A stretch of DNA of 64,000 nt from Gammaproteobacteria bacterium (GTDB taxonomy: Bacteria > Pseudomonadota > Gammaproteobacteria > Xanthomonadales > SZUA-36). The stretch is from assembly GCA_030428105.1 (NCBI GenBank), contig JAUIBE010000006.1, forward strand, positions 85,287 through 149,286. The letters run 5' to 3'. Both the position numbers and the translations under genes were made by a program. A model generated the notes under the pieces. The model ran no database searches and had not been told where the DNA came from. It worked only from the letters and a program-made list of their open reading frames with translations. The first letter of the stretch is position 1. Every line of letters begins with the position of its first letter. Shown one piece after another: positions 37,798-47,553 of the stretch.

Positions 37798-38931
37798 GTG
37801 ACCGACGAGACTTCCAAACCCCGGCTCAGCGAGGTGCGCGAACGCATTGATGCGCTGGATGAGCAGATCCAGTCGCTGATCAGCGAGCGCGCCCGATTGG
37901 CCTTCGATGTGGGCGAAAGCAAGGGCCGCCTGCCGCACGCAGTGGATTACTACCGCCCGGAGCGCGAGGCCCAGGTGTTGAAAGCGGTGCAGCAGCGTAA
38001 CCAGGGGCCGCTGAGCGACGCCGAGATGCTGCGCCTGTTCCGCGAAATCATGTCCGCTTGCCTGGCCCAGCAGGAGCCGCTCAAAGTGGCTTACCTCGGG
38101 CCCGAGGGAACCTTTACCCAGCAGGCGGTGCTGGCGCACTTCGGCCATTCGGTCCATGCCTTGAGCTATCCCGGCATTGACGAAGTATTCGAGCGCGTCC
38201 AGGCCACTGAAGCCGATTTCGGGGTGGTTCCGGTGGAGAACTCTTCCCAGGGCATCGTCAGCCACACCCTCGACATGTTTCTCGATTCCGACCTCAAGAT
38301 CTGCGGCGAGATCGAGCTGCGCGTGCACCACAACCTGCTGACCCATGCCACTTCGCTGAACCAGGTGGAGCGGCTGTATTCACACCAGCAGTCGCTTTCC
38401 CAGTGCAAGGCCTGGATTCGCGGCCACTTGCCGGACGCCGAGGTGATCGCGGTGAGCAGTAACGCGGAGGCAGCGCGCAGGGTGCGGAACGCGCCCGAGG
38501 CAGCCGCCATCGCCGGCCGCTCGGCGGCGGAAATCTATGGGCTGCCAGTCATGTTCAGTGCGATTGAAGATCACCCGGACAATTCCACCCGGTTCCTGGT
38601 GATTGGCAGGAAGCTGTTTCCCACATCCGGCGCGGACAAGACCACCCTGTTACTGGCTGGCCGTGAAGGCCCGGGCCTGCTACACAGCTTGCTCGAGCCC
38701 TTTCACCGCCACAACGTCAACATGACCCGCATCGAGTCCCGCCCTTCCAGGCTGGGCAAGTGGGAATACGTATTCTTCGTTGACGTCGAGGGCCACGCGG
38801 AGGATGAGCCAGTGGCCGCCGCCCTGGCCGACCTCGAACAAGTGAGCAAGCTTTCCAAGGTGCTGGGCTCGTACCCGCGCGCGATTAGCAGCGAAGAATC
38901 ACCCTCAGCTGCGCGCAGCGACGATGAGTGA
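37798..38931 (+). CDS. pheA: Chorismate mutase / prephenate dehydratase (P-protein)
   Basis: Bifunctional enzyme making phenylpyruvate from chorismate. It has 377 residues. Residues about 8-95 are the AroQ chorismate mutase (RERIDALDEQIQSLISERARL). About 98-275 are the dehydratase (VAYLGPEGTFTQQA; VVPVENSSQGIVSHTLD). About 280-365 are the regulatory ACT domain with REGPGLLHSLLEPFHRHNVNMTRIESRPS, whose GALL-like and ESRP parts bind phenylalanine for feedback control. The GTG start at 37798 has GAGGTG upstream. Overlaps aroA by eight bases. Confidence 0.96.
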   Translation: MTDETSKPRLSEVRERIDALDEQIQSLISERARLAFDVGESKGRLPHAVDYYRPEREAQVLKAVQQRNQGPLSDAEMLRLFREIMSACLAQQEPLKVAYLGPEGTFTQQAVLAHFGHSVHALSYPGIDEVFERVQATEADFGVVPVENSSQGIVSHTLDMFLDSDLKICGEIELRVHHNLLTHATSLNQVERLYSHQQSLSQCKAWIRGHLPDAEVIAVSSNAEAARRVRNAPEAAAIAGRSAAEIYGLPVMFSAIEDHPDNSTRFLVIGRKLFPTSGADKTTLLLAGREGPGLLHSLLEPFHRHNVNMTRIESRPSRLGKWEYVFFVDVEGHAEDEPVAAALADLEQVSKLSKVLGSYPRAISSEESPSAARSDDE

Positions 38932-40267
38932 ATCCGCCGCCGTGCTGGTGGCGCGTGGCGCCACCGCGCCCCTTGCGGGCGCCCTCAAGCCGCCCGGTGA
39001 CAAGTCGGTATCGCACCGCGCGCTGATTTTTTCCACCCTCGCCGAAGGCCAGAGCAGGATTCATGGACTGCTAGGCTCCAAGGACGTCGAGGCCACGGCC
39101 AACGCCTGTCGCCAGCTTGGCGCGGAGTTGCGAGAGGAGGGCGAGGCAGTCGTGGTTGAGGGCCTGGGTGCTGCGGGGCTGTCCGCGCCCGATGGGCCGC
39201 TGGACATGGGCAACTCCGGAACCGCCATGCGCTTGCTGGCCGGGGTCCTTGCCGCACAGCCATTTGACTCGGTGCTGATCGGCGATGCATCGCTGCAGAG
39301 CCGCCCGATGCGGCGCATTGCCAGGCCCCTGGCGCAGATGGGGGCGCAGATTGCTACCACTGAGAATGGCTGCGCCCCGCTGCGAATCACGGGAGGCCAG
39401 GCGCTTCAGGGAATCCACTACCAATCGCCGGTGGCCAGCGCGCAGATCAAGTCCTGCGTGCTGCTGGCCGGTCTTTACGCCAGCGGTGAAACCACGGTCA
39501 CCGAGCCCTCGTTGAGCCGCGACCACACCGAACGCATGCTGCAGGCCTACGGGGTCGAGATGCCTGGGCCAACCACGGTCAGGGGCGGTAGCCGGCTAAG
39601 AGCCACCGAGCTGCGGGTGCCTGCCGATATTTCGTCGGCAGCGTTTTTCGCGGTAGGCGCCGCGTTGGTGCCTGGCTCGGAAGTGTTGCTCAGCGGGGTA
39701 GGCATCAATCCCAGCCGTGATGGGTTGGTACACGCCCTGCGCCTGATGGGCGCGAATGTTGAGCTGGCGGATCGCCGTGACTGGGGCGCGGAGCCGGTGG
39801 CAGACCTGGTGGTGCGCCACGGCGGCGTATTGAAAGCGATAGATTTGCCCACCGAGTGGGTGCCGTCGATGATCGACGAGCTGCCGATCATGATGGTGGC
39901 CATGGCCCTGGCGGAAGGCACCAGCACCATTCGCGGCGCGGCCGAGCTGCGCCACAAGGAAAGCGACCGGATCGCGGTGATGGAGATGGGCTTGCGCACC
40001 CTGGGCTTCGAAGTTGAAGGGCTGGACGATGGCATGATCATCCACGGCCGGCCCAGCGCTATCGGCGCGGGTGGCGCGCCGGCAAGTGTCGACGGGGCAG
40101 GGGACCACCGCTGCGCAATGAGTTTCGCCATTCTTGCCCAGGCGCTGGGACGCGAACTTCGCATCAGCGGCGCATCCCACATTGATACCTCGTACCCGGG
40201 GTTCGTGAGCGACCTGGTAGGCCTCGGCGGGGCCGTGTTTGCACAAGGGGAAACCAGCAATGCCTGA
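38924..40267 (+). CDS. aroA: 3-phosphoshikimate 1-carboxyvinyltransferase (EPSP synthase)
   Basis: Sixth shikimate step. It has 447 residues. [14 protein letters not shown] binds phosphate and shikimate 3-phosphate, [14 protein letters not shown] is the PEP region (the conserved LGNAGTA-type motif), and RHKESDRI is the C-terminal signature. The sequence LGNAGTA of class I is replaced by MGNSGTAMR, closer to the Pseudomonas/Agrobacterium-like class II enzymes. Overlaps pheA and cmk by eight bases each. Confidence 0.96.
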   Translation: MSESAAVLVARGATAPLAGALKPPGDKSVSHRALIFSTLAEGQSRIHGLLGSKDVEATANACRQLGAELREEGEAVVVEGLGAAGLSAPDGPLDMGNSGTAMRLLAGVLAAQPFDSVLIGDASLQSRPMRRIARPLAQMGAQIATTENGCAPLRITGGQALQGIHYQSPVASAQIKSCVLLAGLYASGETTVTEPSLSRDHTERMLQAYGVEMPGPTTVRGGSRLRATELRVPADISSAAFFAVGAALVPGSEVLLSGVGINPSRDGLVHALRLMGANVELADRRDWGAEPVADLVVRHGGVLKAIDLPTEWVPSMIDELPIMMVAMALAEGTSTIRGAAELRHKESDRIAVMEMGLRTLGFEVEGLDDGMIIHGRPSAIGAGGAPASVDGAGDHRCAMSFAILAQALGRELRISGASHIDTSYPGFVSDLVGLGGAVFAQGETSNA

Positions 40268-40931
40268 TTCCAGCAACGAAGTCCCGGTAATCACCCTCGA
40301 TGGCCCGGGTGGCTCCGGCAAGGGCACCATTTCCATGCGCCTGGCGCGCGAGCTGGGTTGGAACTTTCTCGATAGCGGCGCCTTGTACCGGCTGGTCGCG
40401 CTGGCTGCCATGAACCGCGGTATCGAGCCGAACAACGAAACCGCGCTGGCTGAACTGGCGACCGGGCTGGACGTGTCTTTCCCGATGCAGGGTGAGGACA
40501 TGCAGTACCTGCTGGATGGCGAAGATGTCAGCGAGGCGCTTCGCAGCGAAGCAGTGAGCGCTTTTTCTTCGCGGGTGGCTTCTTTACCCCAGGTTCGCAA
40601 GGCCCTGGTGGCCCGCCAGCGGGCATTCCGCACCGCGCCCGGGCTGGTCGCCGACGGCCGCGACATGGGCACCGTGATCTTTCCCGATGCCGGCTTGAAA
40701 ATCTTCCTCACAGCCAGCGTCGAAGAGCGTGCCCAGAGACGCTATAAGCAGTTGAAAGAAAAAGGGGAAAGTGTTAATCTCTCGCGCCTTTTCCGGGACA
40801 TAGAGAAGCGCGACGAACGCGACAGGACCCGAAAGGTCGCTCCGCTGGTGCCTGCGGAGGACGCAGTGACAATCGATTCTACCCGTTTAAGCATCGATGA
40901 AGTCATGGCCGCCATTCACGATCTGATCTAG
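40260..40931 (+). CDS. cmk: Cytidylate kinase
   Basis: Phosphorylates CMP and dCMP. ATG 40260 (AAGGGG seven bases upstream) gives 223 residues. The P-loop is GPGGSGKGT (usually GPSGAGKGT), SGALYR is the substrate site, and [15 protein letters not shown] the conserved central motif. [10 protein letters not shown] forms the lid. Precedes rpsA, as in most gammaproteobacteria. Confidence 0.96.
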   Translation: MPDSSNEVPVITLDGPGGSGKGTISMRLARELGWNFLDSGALYRLVALAAMNRGIEPNNETALAELATGLDVSFPMQGEDMQYLLDGEDVSEALRSEAVSAFSSRVASLPQVRKALVARQRAFRTAPGLVADGRDMGTVIFPDAGLKIFLTASVEERAQRRYKQLKEKGESVNLSRLFRDIEKRDERDRTRKVAPLVPAEDAVTIDSTRLSIDEVMAAIHDLI

Positions 40932-41094
40932 ATCTGATCGGGGTAGGCGGCGCAGGGCATTGATTTAAAGCTATTTATTTAAAAGATTTTTTCGCGCCAT
41001 ATTCCGATATGGCAACTTGTAATGGACGGCAAACCCGTCCCATAACCTGGGTGGGTGGCAACGCAACCGTGGTCACCTGTGAGTTAACATCAAC
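40932..41094 (+). promoter_or_regulatory. rpsA leader with two hairpins
   Basis: The 163-base gap between cmk and rpsA contains an AT-rich tract (40959-40992) and two stem-loops: GCCATAT (40996-41002) with ATATGGC (41007-41013) around TCCG, and GGACGG (41024-41029) with CCGTCC (41036-41041). In E. coli the rpsA leader folds into hairpins that replace a strong Shine-Dalgarno and let S1 repress its own translation. No good ribosome site stands before ATG 41095 here either, which fits that mode. Confidence 0.5.
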
Positions 41095-42771
41095 ATGAAC
41101 GAAAGTTTCGAAGCGCTATTTGAAGAGAGCCTGGCCTCAAAGAACCTCAAGCCAGGAACCATCGTAACCGGCGAAGTCATGGAAATCCGCGAGGATGCCG
41201 TGGTGGTCAATGCCGGTCTGAAATCCGAAGGGATTGTCCCCATCAGCCAGTTCCGCAACGGCGAAGGCGAGCTCGAGGTCGAGGTCGGCGACGAAGTACA
41301 GGTGGCACTGGATACCGTGGAAGACGGTTTTGGCGAAACCCGCCTGTCCCGAGACAAGGCCAAGCGCGCCATGGTCTGGGATCGCCTCGAGTCTGCGTTT
41401 GAAGACGAGGCTACCGTCGAAGGCAAGATCAGCGGCAAGGTCAAGGGCGGTTTCACCGTCGACATTGACGACATCCGCGCCTTCCTGCCCGGTTCACTGG
41501 TGGACGTGCGTCCCGTGCGCGATCCTGCGTATCTCGAAGGCAAGGACCTCGAGTTCAAGATCATCAAGCTCGACCGCCGCCGCAACAACATCGTTGTTTC
41601 GCGTCGCGCCGTGGTTGAGAAAGAGTTCAGCGCAGAGCGCGAAGCGCTTCTGGAACGCCTGGAAGAGGGCGCCATCGTCAAGGGTGTGGTCAAGAACCTC
41701 ACCGATTACGGTGCCTTCCTCGACCTCGGCGGTATCGACGGCCTGCTGCACATCACCGACATGGCGTGGAAGCGCGTGCGTCACCCCAGCGAAGTGGTCG
41801 AAGTTGGCGACGAGCTGGAAGTGCGCGTGCTGCGTTTCGACCGCGAGCGCAACCGCGTTTCGCTCGGTCTCAAGCAGCTGGGTGAAGATCCGTGGACGGA
41901 CATCACCCGCCGTTACCCGGTTGGCACCCGCATCTTCGGCACCGTTTCCAACATCACCGATTACGGTTGCTTTGTTGAAATCGAAGACGGCGTTGAAGGC
42001 CTGGTCCACGTTTCCGAAATGGACTGGACCAACAAGAACGTCAACCCGGCCAAGGTTGTGCAGCCGAACGACGAAGTGGAAGTCATGGTGCTCGACATCG
42101 ACGAAGAGCGCCGCCGTATTTCACTCGGCATGAAGCAGTGCACCGACAACCCGTGGGAAATCTTTGCCGCCAATCACAACAAGGGCGACAAGGTCTCCGG
42201 TGGCATCAAGTCCATCACCGACTTCGGTATCTTTATCGGTCTCGACGGTGGTATCGACGGCCTGGTGCACCTTTCTGACCTGTCCTGGCACGATGCCGGC
42301 GAAGACGCGGTGCGCAACTACACCAAGGGCGAGGAAATCGAAGCCGTGGTGCTGGCGGTGGACCCCGAGCGCGAGCGCATCTCGCTGGGTATCAAGCAGC
42401 TGGACCAGGATCCGTTTGCCACCTTCATGGCAGAGCATCCGCGTGGCAGCCTGGTGAAAGGCACCGTCAAGGAAGTGGACGCCCGTGGCGCCCTGATCGA
42501 ACTTGGCGATGGCCTGGAAGGTTACCTGAAGGCCTCCGAGATCAAGAAAGAGCGTGTTGAAGACGCCACCAAGGAGCTGGAAGTTGGCCAGGAAGTTGAA
42601 GCCAAGTTCATCAGCCTTGATCGCAAGGGCCGCACCCTGAACCTTTCGATCCGTGCTCGTGAAAGCGAGGAGTTGCAAGAGGCCCTGGAAGAGTACCAGG
42701 CCAGCAACGCCGCCGCCGGAACGACCTCTTTGGGCGACCTGCTCAAGGAACAGCTGGACGACAAGGCTTAA
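41095..42771 (+). CDS. rpsA: 30S ribosomal protein S1
   Basis: Binds mRNA on the 30S subunit and helps initiation on structured messages. It has 558 residues (E. coli 557) made of six S1 (OB-fold) repeats, seen as recurring units such as [63 protein letters not shown] and [32 protein letters not shown]. The first two repeats are divergent, as is normal for 30S docking. Followed by a GC hairpin (42781-42805). Confidence 0.98.
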   Translation: MNESFEALFEESLASKNLKPGTIVTGEVMEIREDAVVVNAGLKSEGIVPISQFRNGEGELEVEVGDEVQVALDTVEDGFGETRLSRDKAKRAMVWDRLESAFEDEATVEGKISGKVKGGFTVDIDDIRAFLPGSLVDVRPVRDPAYLEGKDLEFKIIKLDRRRNNIVVSRRAVVEKEFSAEREALLERLEEGAIVKGVVKNLTDYGAFLDLGGIDGLLHITDMAWKRVRHPSEVVEVGDELEVRVLRFDRERNRVSLGLKQLGEDPWTDITRRYPVGTRIFGTVSNITDYGCFVEIEDGVEGLVHVSEMDWTNKNVNPAKVVQPNDEVEVMVLDIDEERRRISLGMKQCTDNPWEIFAANHNKGDKVSGGIKSITDFGIFIGLDGGIDGLVHLSDLSWHDAGEDAVRNYTKGEEIEAVVLAVDPERERISLGIKQLDQDPFATFMAEHPRGSLVKGTVKEVDARGALIELGDGLEGYLKASEIKKERVEDATKELEVGQEVEAKFISLDRKGRTLNLSIRARESEELQEALEEYQASNAAAGTTSLGDLLKEQLDDKA

Positions 42772-42780
42772 TGCAAGCTT

Positions 42781-42805
42781 GGGGGCGCGCCGGTGGCGCG
42801 CCCCC
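42781..42805 (+). terminator. GC-rich hairpin after rpsA
   Basis: A perfect 11-bp stem (GGGGGCGCGCC / GGCGCGCCCCC) has a GGT loop and starts nine bases after the rpsA stop. There is no T-run, so termination may be partial or factor-dependent. Confidence 0.6.
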
Positions 42806-42808
42806 TGA

Positions 42809-42836
42809 TTGCACCAAAATCCAAAGCATGTAGTAT
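42809..42836 (+). promoter_or_regulatory. Candidate sigma-70 promoter of ihfB
   Basis: TTGCAC (42809-42814) and TAGTAT (42831-42836) are separated by 16 bases and lie 29 bases upstream of the ihfB start, just after the rpsA hairpin. It would let ihfB-lapA-lapB be expressed apart from rpsA. Confidence 0.5.
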
Positions 42837-42865
42837 CTTTCAGGGGCAGGGAAGAATAGCGCGCC

Positions 42866-43156
42866 ATGACCAAATCCGAGTTGATCGACCGTCTTGCAGA
42901 ACAACAGAGCCACCTCCACCATCTCGACGTGGAGCTGGGTGTCAAAACCATTCTTGAACAGATGAGCACGGCGCTGGCCGCCGGCGAGCGCATCGAGGTT
43001 CGCGGCTTTGGCAGTTTCTCGCTGCACTACCGCGCGCCGCGCATGGGCCGCAATCCGAAAACCGGCGAGCCCGTGGCGTTGCCGGGCAAGCACGTTCCGC
43101 ATTTCAAGCCCGGAAAGAGCCTGCGCGAACGCGTCGATTACAACTCCGACGACTAG
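42866..43156 (+). CDS. ihfB: Integration host factor beta subunit
   Basis: Half of the DNA-bending IHF heterodimer. It has 96 residues, with the HU-family helix pair ([14 protein letters not shown]) and the DNA-contacting arm [30 protein letters not shown], which carries the Pro that wedges into the minor groove. Its position between rpsA and lapA is standard for ihfB. Confidence 0.97.
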   Translation: MTKSELIDRLAEQQSHLHHLDVELGVKTILEQMSTALAAGERIEVRGFGSFSLHYRAPRMGRNPKTGEPVALPGKHVPHFKPGKSLRERVDYNSDD

Positions 43157-43177
43157 CCTTTCGCCCGGTCGAAGCCA

Positions 43178-43459
43178 GTGATTTACCGAATCGGCTTCAT
43201 CATCCTCGCCCTTGCCGCCGTGGCCCTGGGCCTGGTGGTTGGCACCCTGAACGCCGACCCCGTTTCCGTCGATTTACTGTGGGTCCAGATCCGCTGGCCG
43301 CTGGGGCTGGTGATGCTCGTGTCGCTGGTACTGGGCTTCGTCATCGGGCTATTGATCCTGTGGCTGGGCAGCGTGGTTCCTTTGCGGATGCGCATGCGCA
43401 AACTGCGCTCCGCAAACGCCGCAGCACGCTCCGACCTGCTCGATACACACCATGATTGA
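43178..43459 (+). CDS. lapA: LapA lipopolysaccharide assembly protein A-domain protein
   Basis: A 93-residue inner membrane protein with two spans (about 4-24 and 42-66), of the DUF1049/LapA family (LNADPVSVDLLW). Works with LapB in controlling LPS synthesis by tuning LpxC degradation in enterobacteria. The GTG start at 43178 follows ihfB by 21 bases, and the stop overlaps lapB by eight bases. Confidence 0.92.
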   Translation: MIYRIGFIILALAAVALGLVVGTLNADPVSVDLLWVQIRWPLGLVMLVSLVLGFVIGLLILWLGSVVPLRMRMRKLRSANAAARSDLLDTHHD

Positions 43460-44618
43460 ATACATCCTGCTGGCAGCCCTGCCAGTGGCTGCGTATTTCG
43501 GTTGGTGGCTGGCACGCACCATCCAGCAGAAATCCGCCAGCCGCAAGAACCGGCTGTTTTCAAGCCAGTATTTCCAGGGCCTGAACTACCTCCTCAACGA
43601 GCAGCCCGACAAGGCCATCGAGGTGTTCCTCGAGCTGGCCGAGGTCAACGAGGACACGGTGGAAACCCACATGGCCCTGGGCAACCTGTTCCGCCGCCGC
43701 GGCGAGGTTGACCGCGCCATCCGCTTTCACCAGAACATCATCGCCAAGGAACGCCTCAAGCCCGAACAGCGCACCCGAGCCCTGCTGGAACTGGGCGAGG
43801 ATTACATGCGCGCCGGCCTGTTGGACCGCGCCGAGCTGTTGTTTTCGGAGTTGATCGAACGCGACGCCCATACTCCGCCCGCGTTACGCAGCCTGCTGGA
43901 AATCTACCAGCAGGAAAAGGACTGGCCCGAGGCGCTGGAGCAGGCCGAGCGCCTGGAAAAAATCACCGGGGAGCACATGGGCGACGTGATGGCCCAGTTC
44001 TGCTGCGAGATGGCCGAAGAGTCGCTGGCAGCCAAAGACCTCGAGGCGGTGCGCAGGCAGCTGCGCCAGGCCAGGCGTTACCATCCCGAGTGCGTCCGCG
44101 CCCGCCTGATCCTGGCGCGATTGAGCGCCCAGGAAGAAGACTTTGAATCGGCGATGGATGCCTACGAGGAAGTCGCCGGTCTCGACCGTGACTACATCGC
44201 CGACCTGATCGAGCCCTACCTGGATGCGGCCGCCAGGGCGGGCGGGATGGAGCGGGCCCGCGCCCAGCTTGAAGCCTGGAAACAGGATTACAACGGTATT
44301 TCGCTGACCCTGAAGCTCAGCGACTTTATCGCCGAAGAGCAGGGTAGCGACGCCGCCGGCCGCTTCCTGATCGACGCACTGGGCAACAAGCCCTCGGTGC
44401 GCGGCCTGGATCACCTGATCGACCTGGGCCGTGACGGCCAGCTTCCCGCGGGTTCCGGCGATGATATTCTCAAGGCGGTGACGTCTCGCCTGCTTCAACG
44501 TGAACCGCGCTATCGCTGCAGTCATTGCGGCTTCAGCGGCCGCACCCACCACTGGGTGTGCCCAAGCTGCAAGCGCTGGAGCACCACCAAGACCATCCAC
44601 GGAGTGCTGGGCGAGTAA
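43452..44618 (+). CDS. lapB: LapB lipopolysaccharide assembly protein B
   Basis: TPR adaptor that guides FtsH to LpxC and so controls LPS output. It has 388 residues (E. coli 389). An N-terminal anchor (1-20) is followed by TPRs (about 36-330), and the C-terminal rubredoxin-like metal site CSHCGF ... CPSCKRW binds the TPR domain. ATG 43452 lies inside the lapA end. Surface-glycan genes follow. Confidence 0.95.
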   Translation: MIEYILLAALPVAAYFGWWLARTIQQKSASRKNRLFSSQYFQGLNYLLNEQPDKAIEVFLELAEVNEDTVETHMALGNLFRRRGEVDRAIRFHQNIIAKERLKPEQRTRALLELGEDYMRAGLLDRAELLFSELIERDAHTPPALRSLLEIYQQEKDWPEALEQAERLEKITGEHMGDVMAQFCCEMAEESLAAKDLEAVRRQLRQARRYHPECVRARLILARLSAQEEDFESAMDAYEEVAGLDRDYIADLIEPYLDAAARAGGMERARAQLEAWKQDYNGISLTLKLSDFIAEEQGSDAAGRFLIDALGNKPSVRGLDHLIDLGRDGQLPAGSGDDILKAVTSRLLQREPRYRCSHCGFSGRTHHWVCPSCKRWSTTKTIHGVLGE

Positions 44619-44634
44619 CCACGCCCCGCGGCCC

Positions 44635-45615
44635 ATGACCGTTGCGCTTGCAACCCTGATTGTTTCCCTGGTGCTGACCGGCGCAACCGCCTGGCTGGCC
44701 CGCCGTGGTGGGGTGTTCTCGGTGGAGGACGAGCGCAGCAGCCACCAGGGCGTGGTGCCCAGTGGCGGGGGGCTGGGCATCGTACTGACCTGGTTTGCGA
44801 TCACCTTTTGGCTGTTGTTCGAACAGGCGCCGCAGTTGTGGCTGGTGGGCGTGCTGCCGGCGGTGGCGGTGTTGGCCGTCATTGGCTGGCTGGATGACCT
44901 GCGGCCCATGGCCGCCCGCTGGCGGTTGCTTGTTCAGCTGGCAGTCAGCCTTTACCTGTTAGCGTGTGCCTGGCAATCCGGAGTGGCAGTCACGGCCCCC
45001 GTTCTGTTCCTCGCCGGGCTGTGGCTGCTCTGGGTTGCCAACATGTATAACTTCATGGATGGAAGCCATGGGATGGCCGGCATGCAGGGCGTGTTTTCAG
45101 GATTGGTCCTGGCCTGGCTGTTTTACCAGGCAGGCAATACCGGCCTGTACCTGGTATCGCTGGTCATCGCGGTTTCCTGCATGGGGTTTTTACCCTGGAA
45201 TCTCGCGCCAAAAAGGATATTCATGGGTGATGTAGGCAGTGTCCCGCTGGGCTTTGCGCTGGGCGCCCTGTGCGCCTGGGGCGTGGCCATCGAAGCCTTT
45301 TCGCTGGCATCGGCAATACTGGTGCTGTCAGTATTCATGGTGGACGCCGGTCTAACCCTGTTACGCAGGGTGATCCGCGGGGAGCGGTGGTATACTGCGC
45401 ATAGACAACATCTATACCAGCAACTGATCGCTGCAGGCTGGTCGCATGGGAACGTCCTTGTCCTGTATCTGTCACTGAACGTGTTGCTGGTGCTGCCAGC
45501 CATTGTTGTCACGGCTACAGAATCGGGATTCGACTGGTTCGTGGCCCTGGGCATGATCGCAACAATGGTTGTTGGATGGATCCTGGCAGTCAGGCGTCTG
45601 GGAGTGACGGCTTGA
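44635..45615 (+). CDS. WecA/MraY-type undecaprenyl-phosphate glycosyl-1-phosphate transferase
   Basis: Starts a surface polysaccharide by loading a sugar phosphate on undecaprenyl phosphate. ATG 44635 gives 326 residues; the in-frame start at 44500 lies inside lapB and is rejected. About ten hydrophobic spans; the signatures are NMYNFMDGSHGMAG (usual NFMDGIDGLA), GWLDD and FMGDVGSVPLG. Closest in layout to WbpL, which pairs with WbpM. The stop overlaps the next gene (TTGA, 45612-45615). Confidence 0.92.
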   Translation: MTVALATLIVSLVLTGATAWLARRGGVFSVEDERSSHQGVVPSGGGLGIVLTWFAITFWLLFEQAPQLWLVGVLPAVAVLAVIGWLDDLRPMAARWRLLVQLAVSLYLLACAWQSGVAVTAPVLFLAGLWLLWVANMYNFMDGSHGMAGMQGVFSGLVLAWLFYQAGNTGLYLVSLVIAVSCMGFLPWNLAPKRIFMGDVGSVPLGFALGALCAWGVAIEAFSLASAILVLSVFMVDAGLTLLRRVIRGERWYTAHRQHLYQQLIAAGWSHGNVLVLYLSLNVLLVLPAIVVTATESGFDWFVALGMIATMVVGWILAVRRLGVTA

Positions 45616-47522
45616 GCAAGAAAAACATCAACAAAGCGCTGCGATTAATGAGCCACCCGCGAGCCGCGGTCGTTGTCCATGACCTGGTCATGGTGATGAT
45701 TGCGTGCCTGGCGACGGGCTGGATTCTTCATAAATTTGCCTATGTCGGCATCGCGCCGGCAGTGCCGGTGCCCGCTGAACTGCTGTTGGTCACGGTGCTG
45801 CAAGGGCTGGTGCTGTGGGCCACCGGTTTGTACAAGGGCCTGTGGCGTTTCGCCAGCTTTCCTGATCTGTGGAATATTGCCCGTGCCGCGTTTTTCGGCA
45901 CGCTGCTGATCTTCACCAGCCTCACCCTGATTGTCGGTTCCGCCATCCAGGACAGCCTGGGCGCGGTGCTGATCTATCCCGGTTTGCTGTTCCTGGCCCT
46001 GGGTTTGCCGCGCATGTGTTACCGCTTCTGGAAGGATTCGCACCTGCCCGCGCGGCAGCAGTTCTCCGGCGGCAAGCGCGTGCTGGTGCTGGGCGCCGGC
46101 CGTTCCGGCGCGCTGCTGGAGCGTGAACTGCGCCACCGCGGCGGCCTTGAAGTGATCGGTTTCCTGGATGACGACCCAAGGCTTCGCGGCGCCCAGGTGC
46201 ACGGCATTCCGGTGCTGGGTCCCATTTCCCGGCTTCCACGGATTTGCCACGAGGTGCGCGCCGACCTGGCCATCATTGCCATGCCCTCGGCCACCAACCA
46301 GCAGATGCAGAACGTGGTTGAAGTGTGCGAGCGCAGCGATATCGAATTCCGAACTCTGCCCACGCTCAACGACCTGGGTAATCGCGCCACCCGCATCGAT
46401 GATCTCAAGCGCGTGGCCATCGATGATCTGCTTGGCCGCGAACCGGTTTCGCTGGAGTGGGACTCCATTCGCGAGGGCCTTTCCGGCAAGCGGGTAATGA
46501 TTACTGGCGGTGGCGGCTCCATCGGTTCCGAGCTTTGCCGCCTGATCGCGCGTCTCAACCCGGTTGAGTTGATCGTGGTGGATAACGGCGAGTACGCGCT
46601 CTACCGCATCGACCACGAGCTGCGCAGCGAATTCCAGGACCTGGTGTTCAAGAGCGTGCTGGGTGACATCTGCGATTCCGCCACGGTCGAGCGGGTCGTG
46701 GGTGAATACAAGCCGGACATGATTTTCCATGCCGCGGCGTACAAGCACCTGCCTATCCTGCAAACCCAGGTGCGTGAAGCATTCCGCAACAACGTGATTG
46801 GCACCATGCGCCTGGCCGAGGCCGCAGAGCGTCACGATGTCGGCACTTTCGTGCTGATCTCCACCGACAAGGCGGTGAACCCGGCCAATGTCATGGGCGC
46901 CACCAAGCGCGTGGCCGAAATGTATTGCCAGAGCATGAACGCGCGTTCGCGCACCCGCTTTATCACCGTGCGCTTCGGTAATGTGCTCAATTCCAACGGC
47001 AGCGTGGTGCCGCTGTTCAAGGACCAGATCGCGCGCGGCGGGCCGGTGACCGTGACCCACCCCGAAATTTCGCGCTATTTCATGACCATCTCCGAGGCCA
47101 GCCAGCTCATCATGCAGGCTGCGGTGCTGGGCAACGGCGGCGAAATCTACGTGCTGGACATGGGTGAGCCGATGAAGATCACCTACCTGGCCGAGCAGCT
47201 GATCCGGCTGTCCGGCAAGGAACCCGGTCGAGACATCGAGATCGTTTACACCGGCCTGAGACCCGGCGAAAAGCTGTTCGAGGAGCTGTTCCACGAACAG
47301 GAGCCGTATGAAAAGACCGGGCACGAGAAGATCTTCCTGGCCCATCCCAGGCAGGCTGACTGGCACGAGCTTTCCACCGAGTTGCGCACCGCGGAACTGG
47401 CGGTTCGCCGCTATGACACCAAGCGCCTGCACGAGCTGCTGTTGAAGCTGGTGCCAGAGCTGGGCAAGTCGAAGCAAGTCGACTCCGAGCAGGTGGTGGT
47501 GCCGCTGCACGGCAACGCCTGA
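45612..47522 (+). CDS. FlaA1/CapD/WbpM-type nucleotide-sugar 4,6-dehydratase
   Basis: Membrane-bound enzyme that makes 4-keto-6-deoxy UDP-sugars for surface glycans. From TTG 45612 (GGAG at 45601-45604) it has 636 residues. Four hydrophobic spans lie in the first 120, then a CoA-binding-like Rossmann domain (VLVLGAGRSGALLERELRHRG), then an extended SDR domain with MITGGGGSIGSELCRLI and STDKAVNPANVMGATKRVAE. The usual SDR tyrosine is methionine in the MGATK motif, a feature shared by this family. With the upstream WecA-like gene it recalls wbpL-wbpM. Confidence 0.93.
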   Translation: MSKKNINKALRLMSHPRAAVVVHDLVMVMIACLATGWILHKFAYVGIAPAVPVPAELLLVTVLQGLVLWATGLYKGLWRFASFPDLWNIARAAFFGTLLIFTSLTLIVGSAIQDSLGAVLIYPGLLFLALGLPRMCYRFWKDSHLPARQQFSGGKRVLVLGAGRSGALLERELRHRGGLEVIGFLDDDPRLRGAQVHGIPVLGPISRLPRICHEVRADLAIIAMPSATNQQMQNVVEVCERSDIEFRTLPTLNDLGNRATRIDDLKRVAIDDLLGREPVSLEWDSIREGLSGKRVMITGGGGSIGSELCRLIARLNPVELIVVDNGEYALYRIDHELRSEFQDLVFKSVLGDICDSATVERVVGEYKPDMIFHAAAYKHLPILQTQVREAFRNNVIGTMRLAEAAERHDVGTFVLISTDKAVNPANVMGATKRVAEMYCQSMNARSRTRFITVRFGNVLNSNGSVVPLFKDQIARGGPVTVTHPEISRYFMTISEASQLIMQAAVLGNGGEIYVLDMGEPMKITYLAEQLIRLSGKEPGRDIEIVYTGLRPGEKLFEELFHEQEPYEKTGHEKIFLAHPRQADWHELSTELRTAELAVRRYDTKRLHELLLKLVPELGKSKQVDSEQVVVPLHGNA

Positions 47523-47553
47523 TTATTCTTCAAGTTTTTTCAAAACTGGTTTC

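Noticed and set aside
36184..38346. A 720-codon open frame on the minus strand over the pheA and AsmA-like genes
   Set aside because: It is antisense to two clear plus-strand genes and is kept open by GC-rich codon bias. Only its last 98 codons (36184-36480) form a real gene.
45645..47510. A 621-codon minus-strand frame under the FlaA1-type dehydratase gene
   Set aside because: Antisense shadow of a strongly conserved gene; composition is His/Gln/Gly-rich with no domain.
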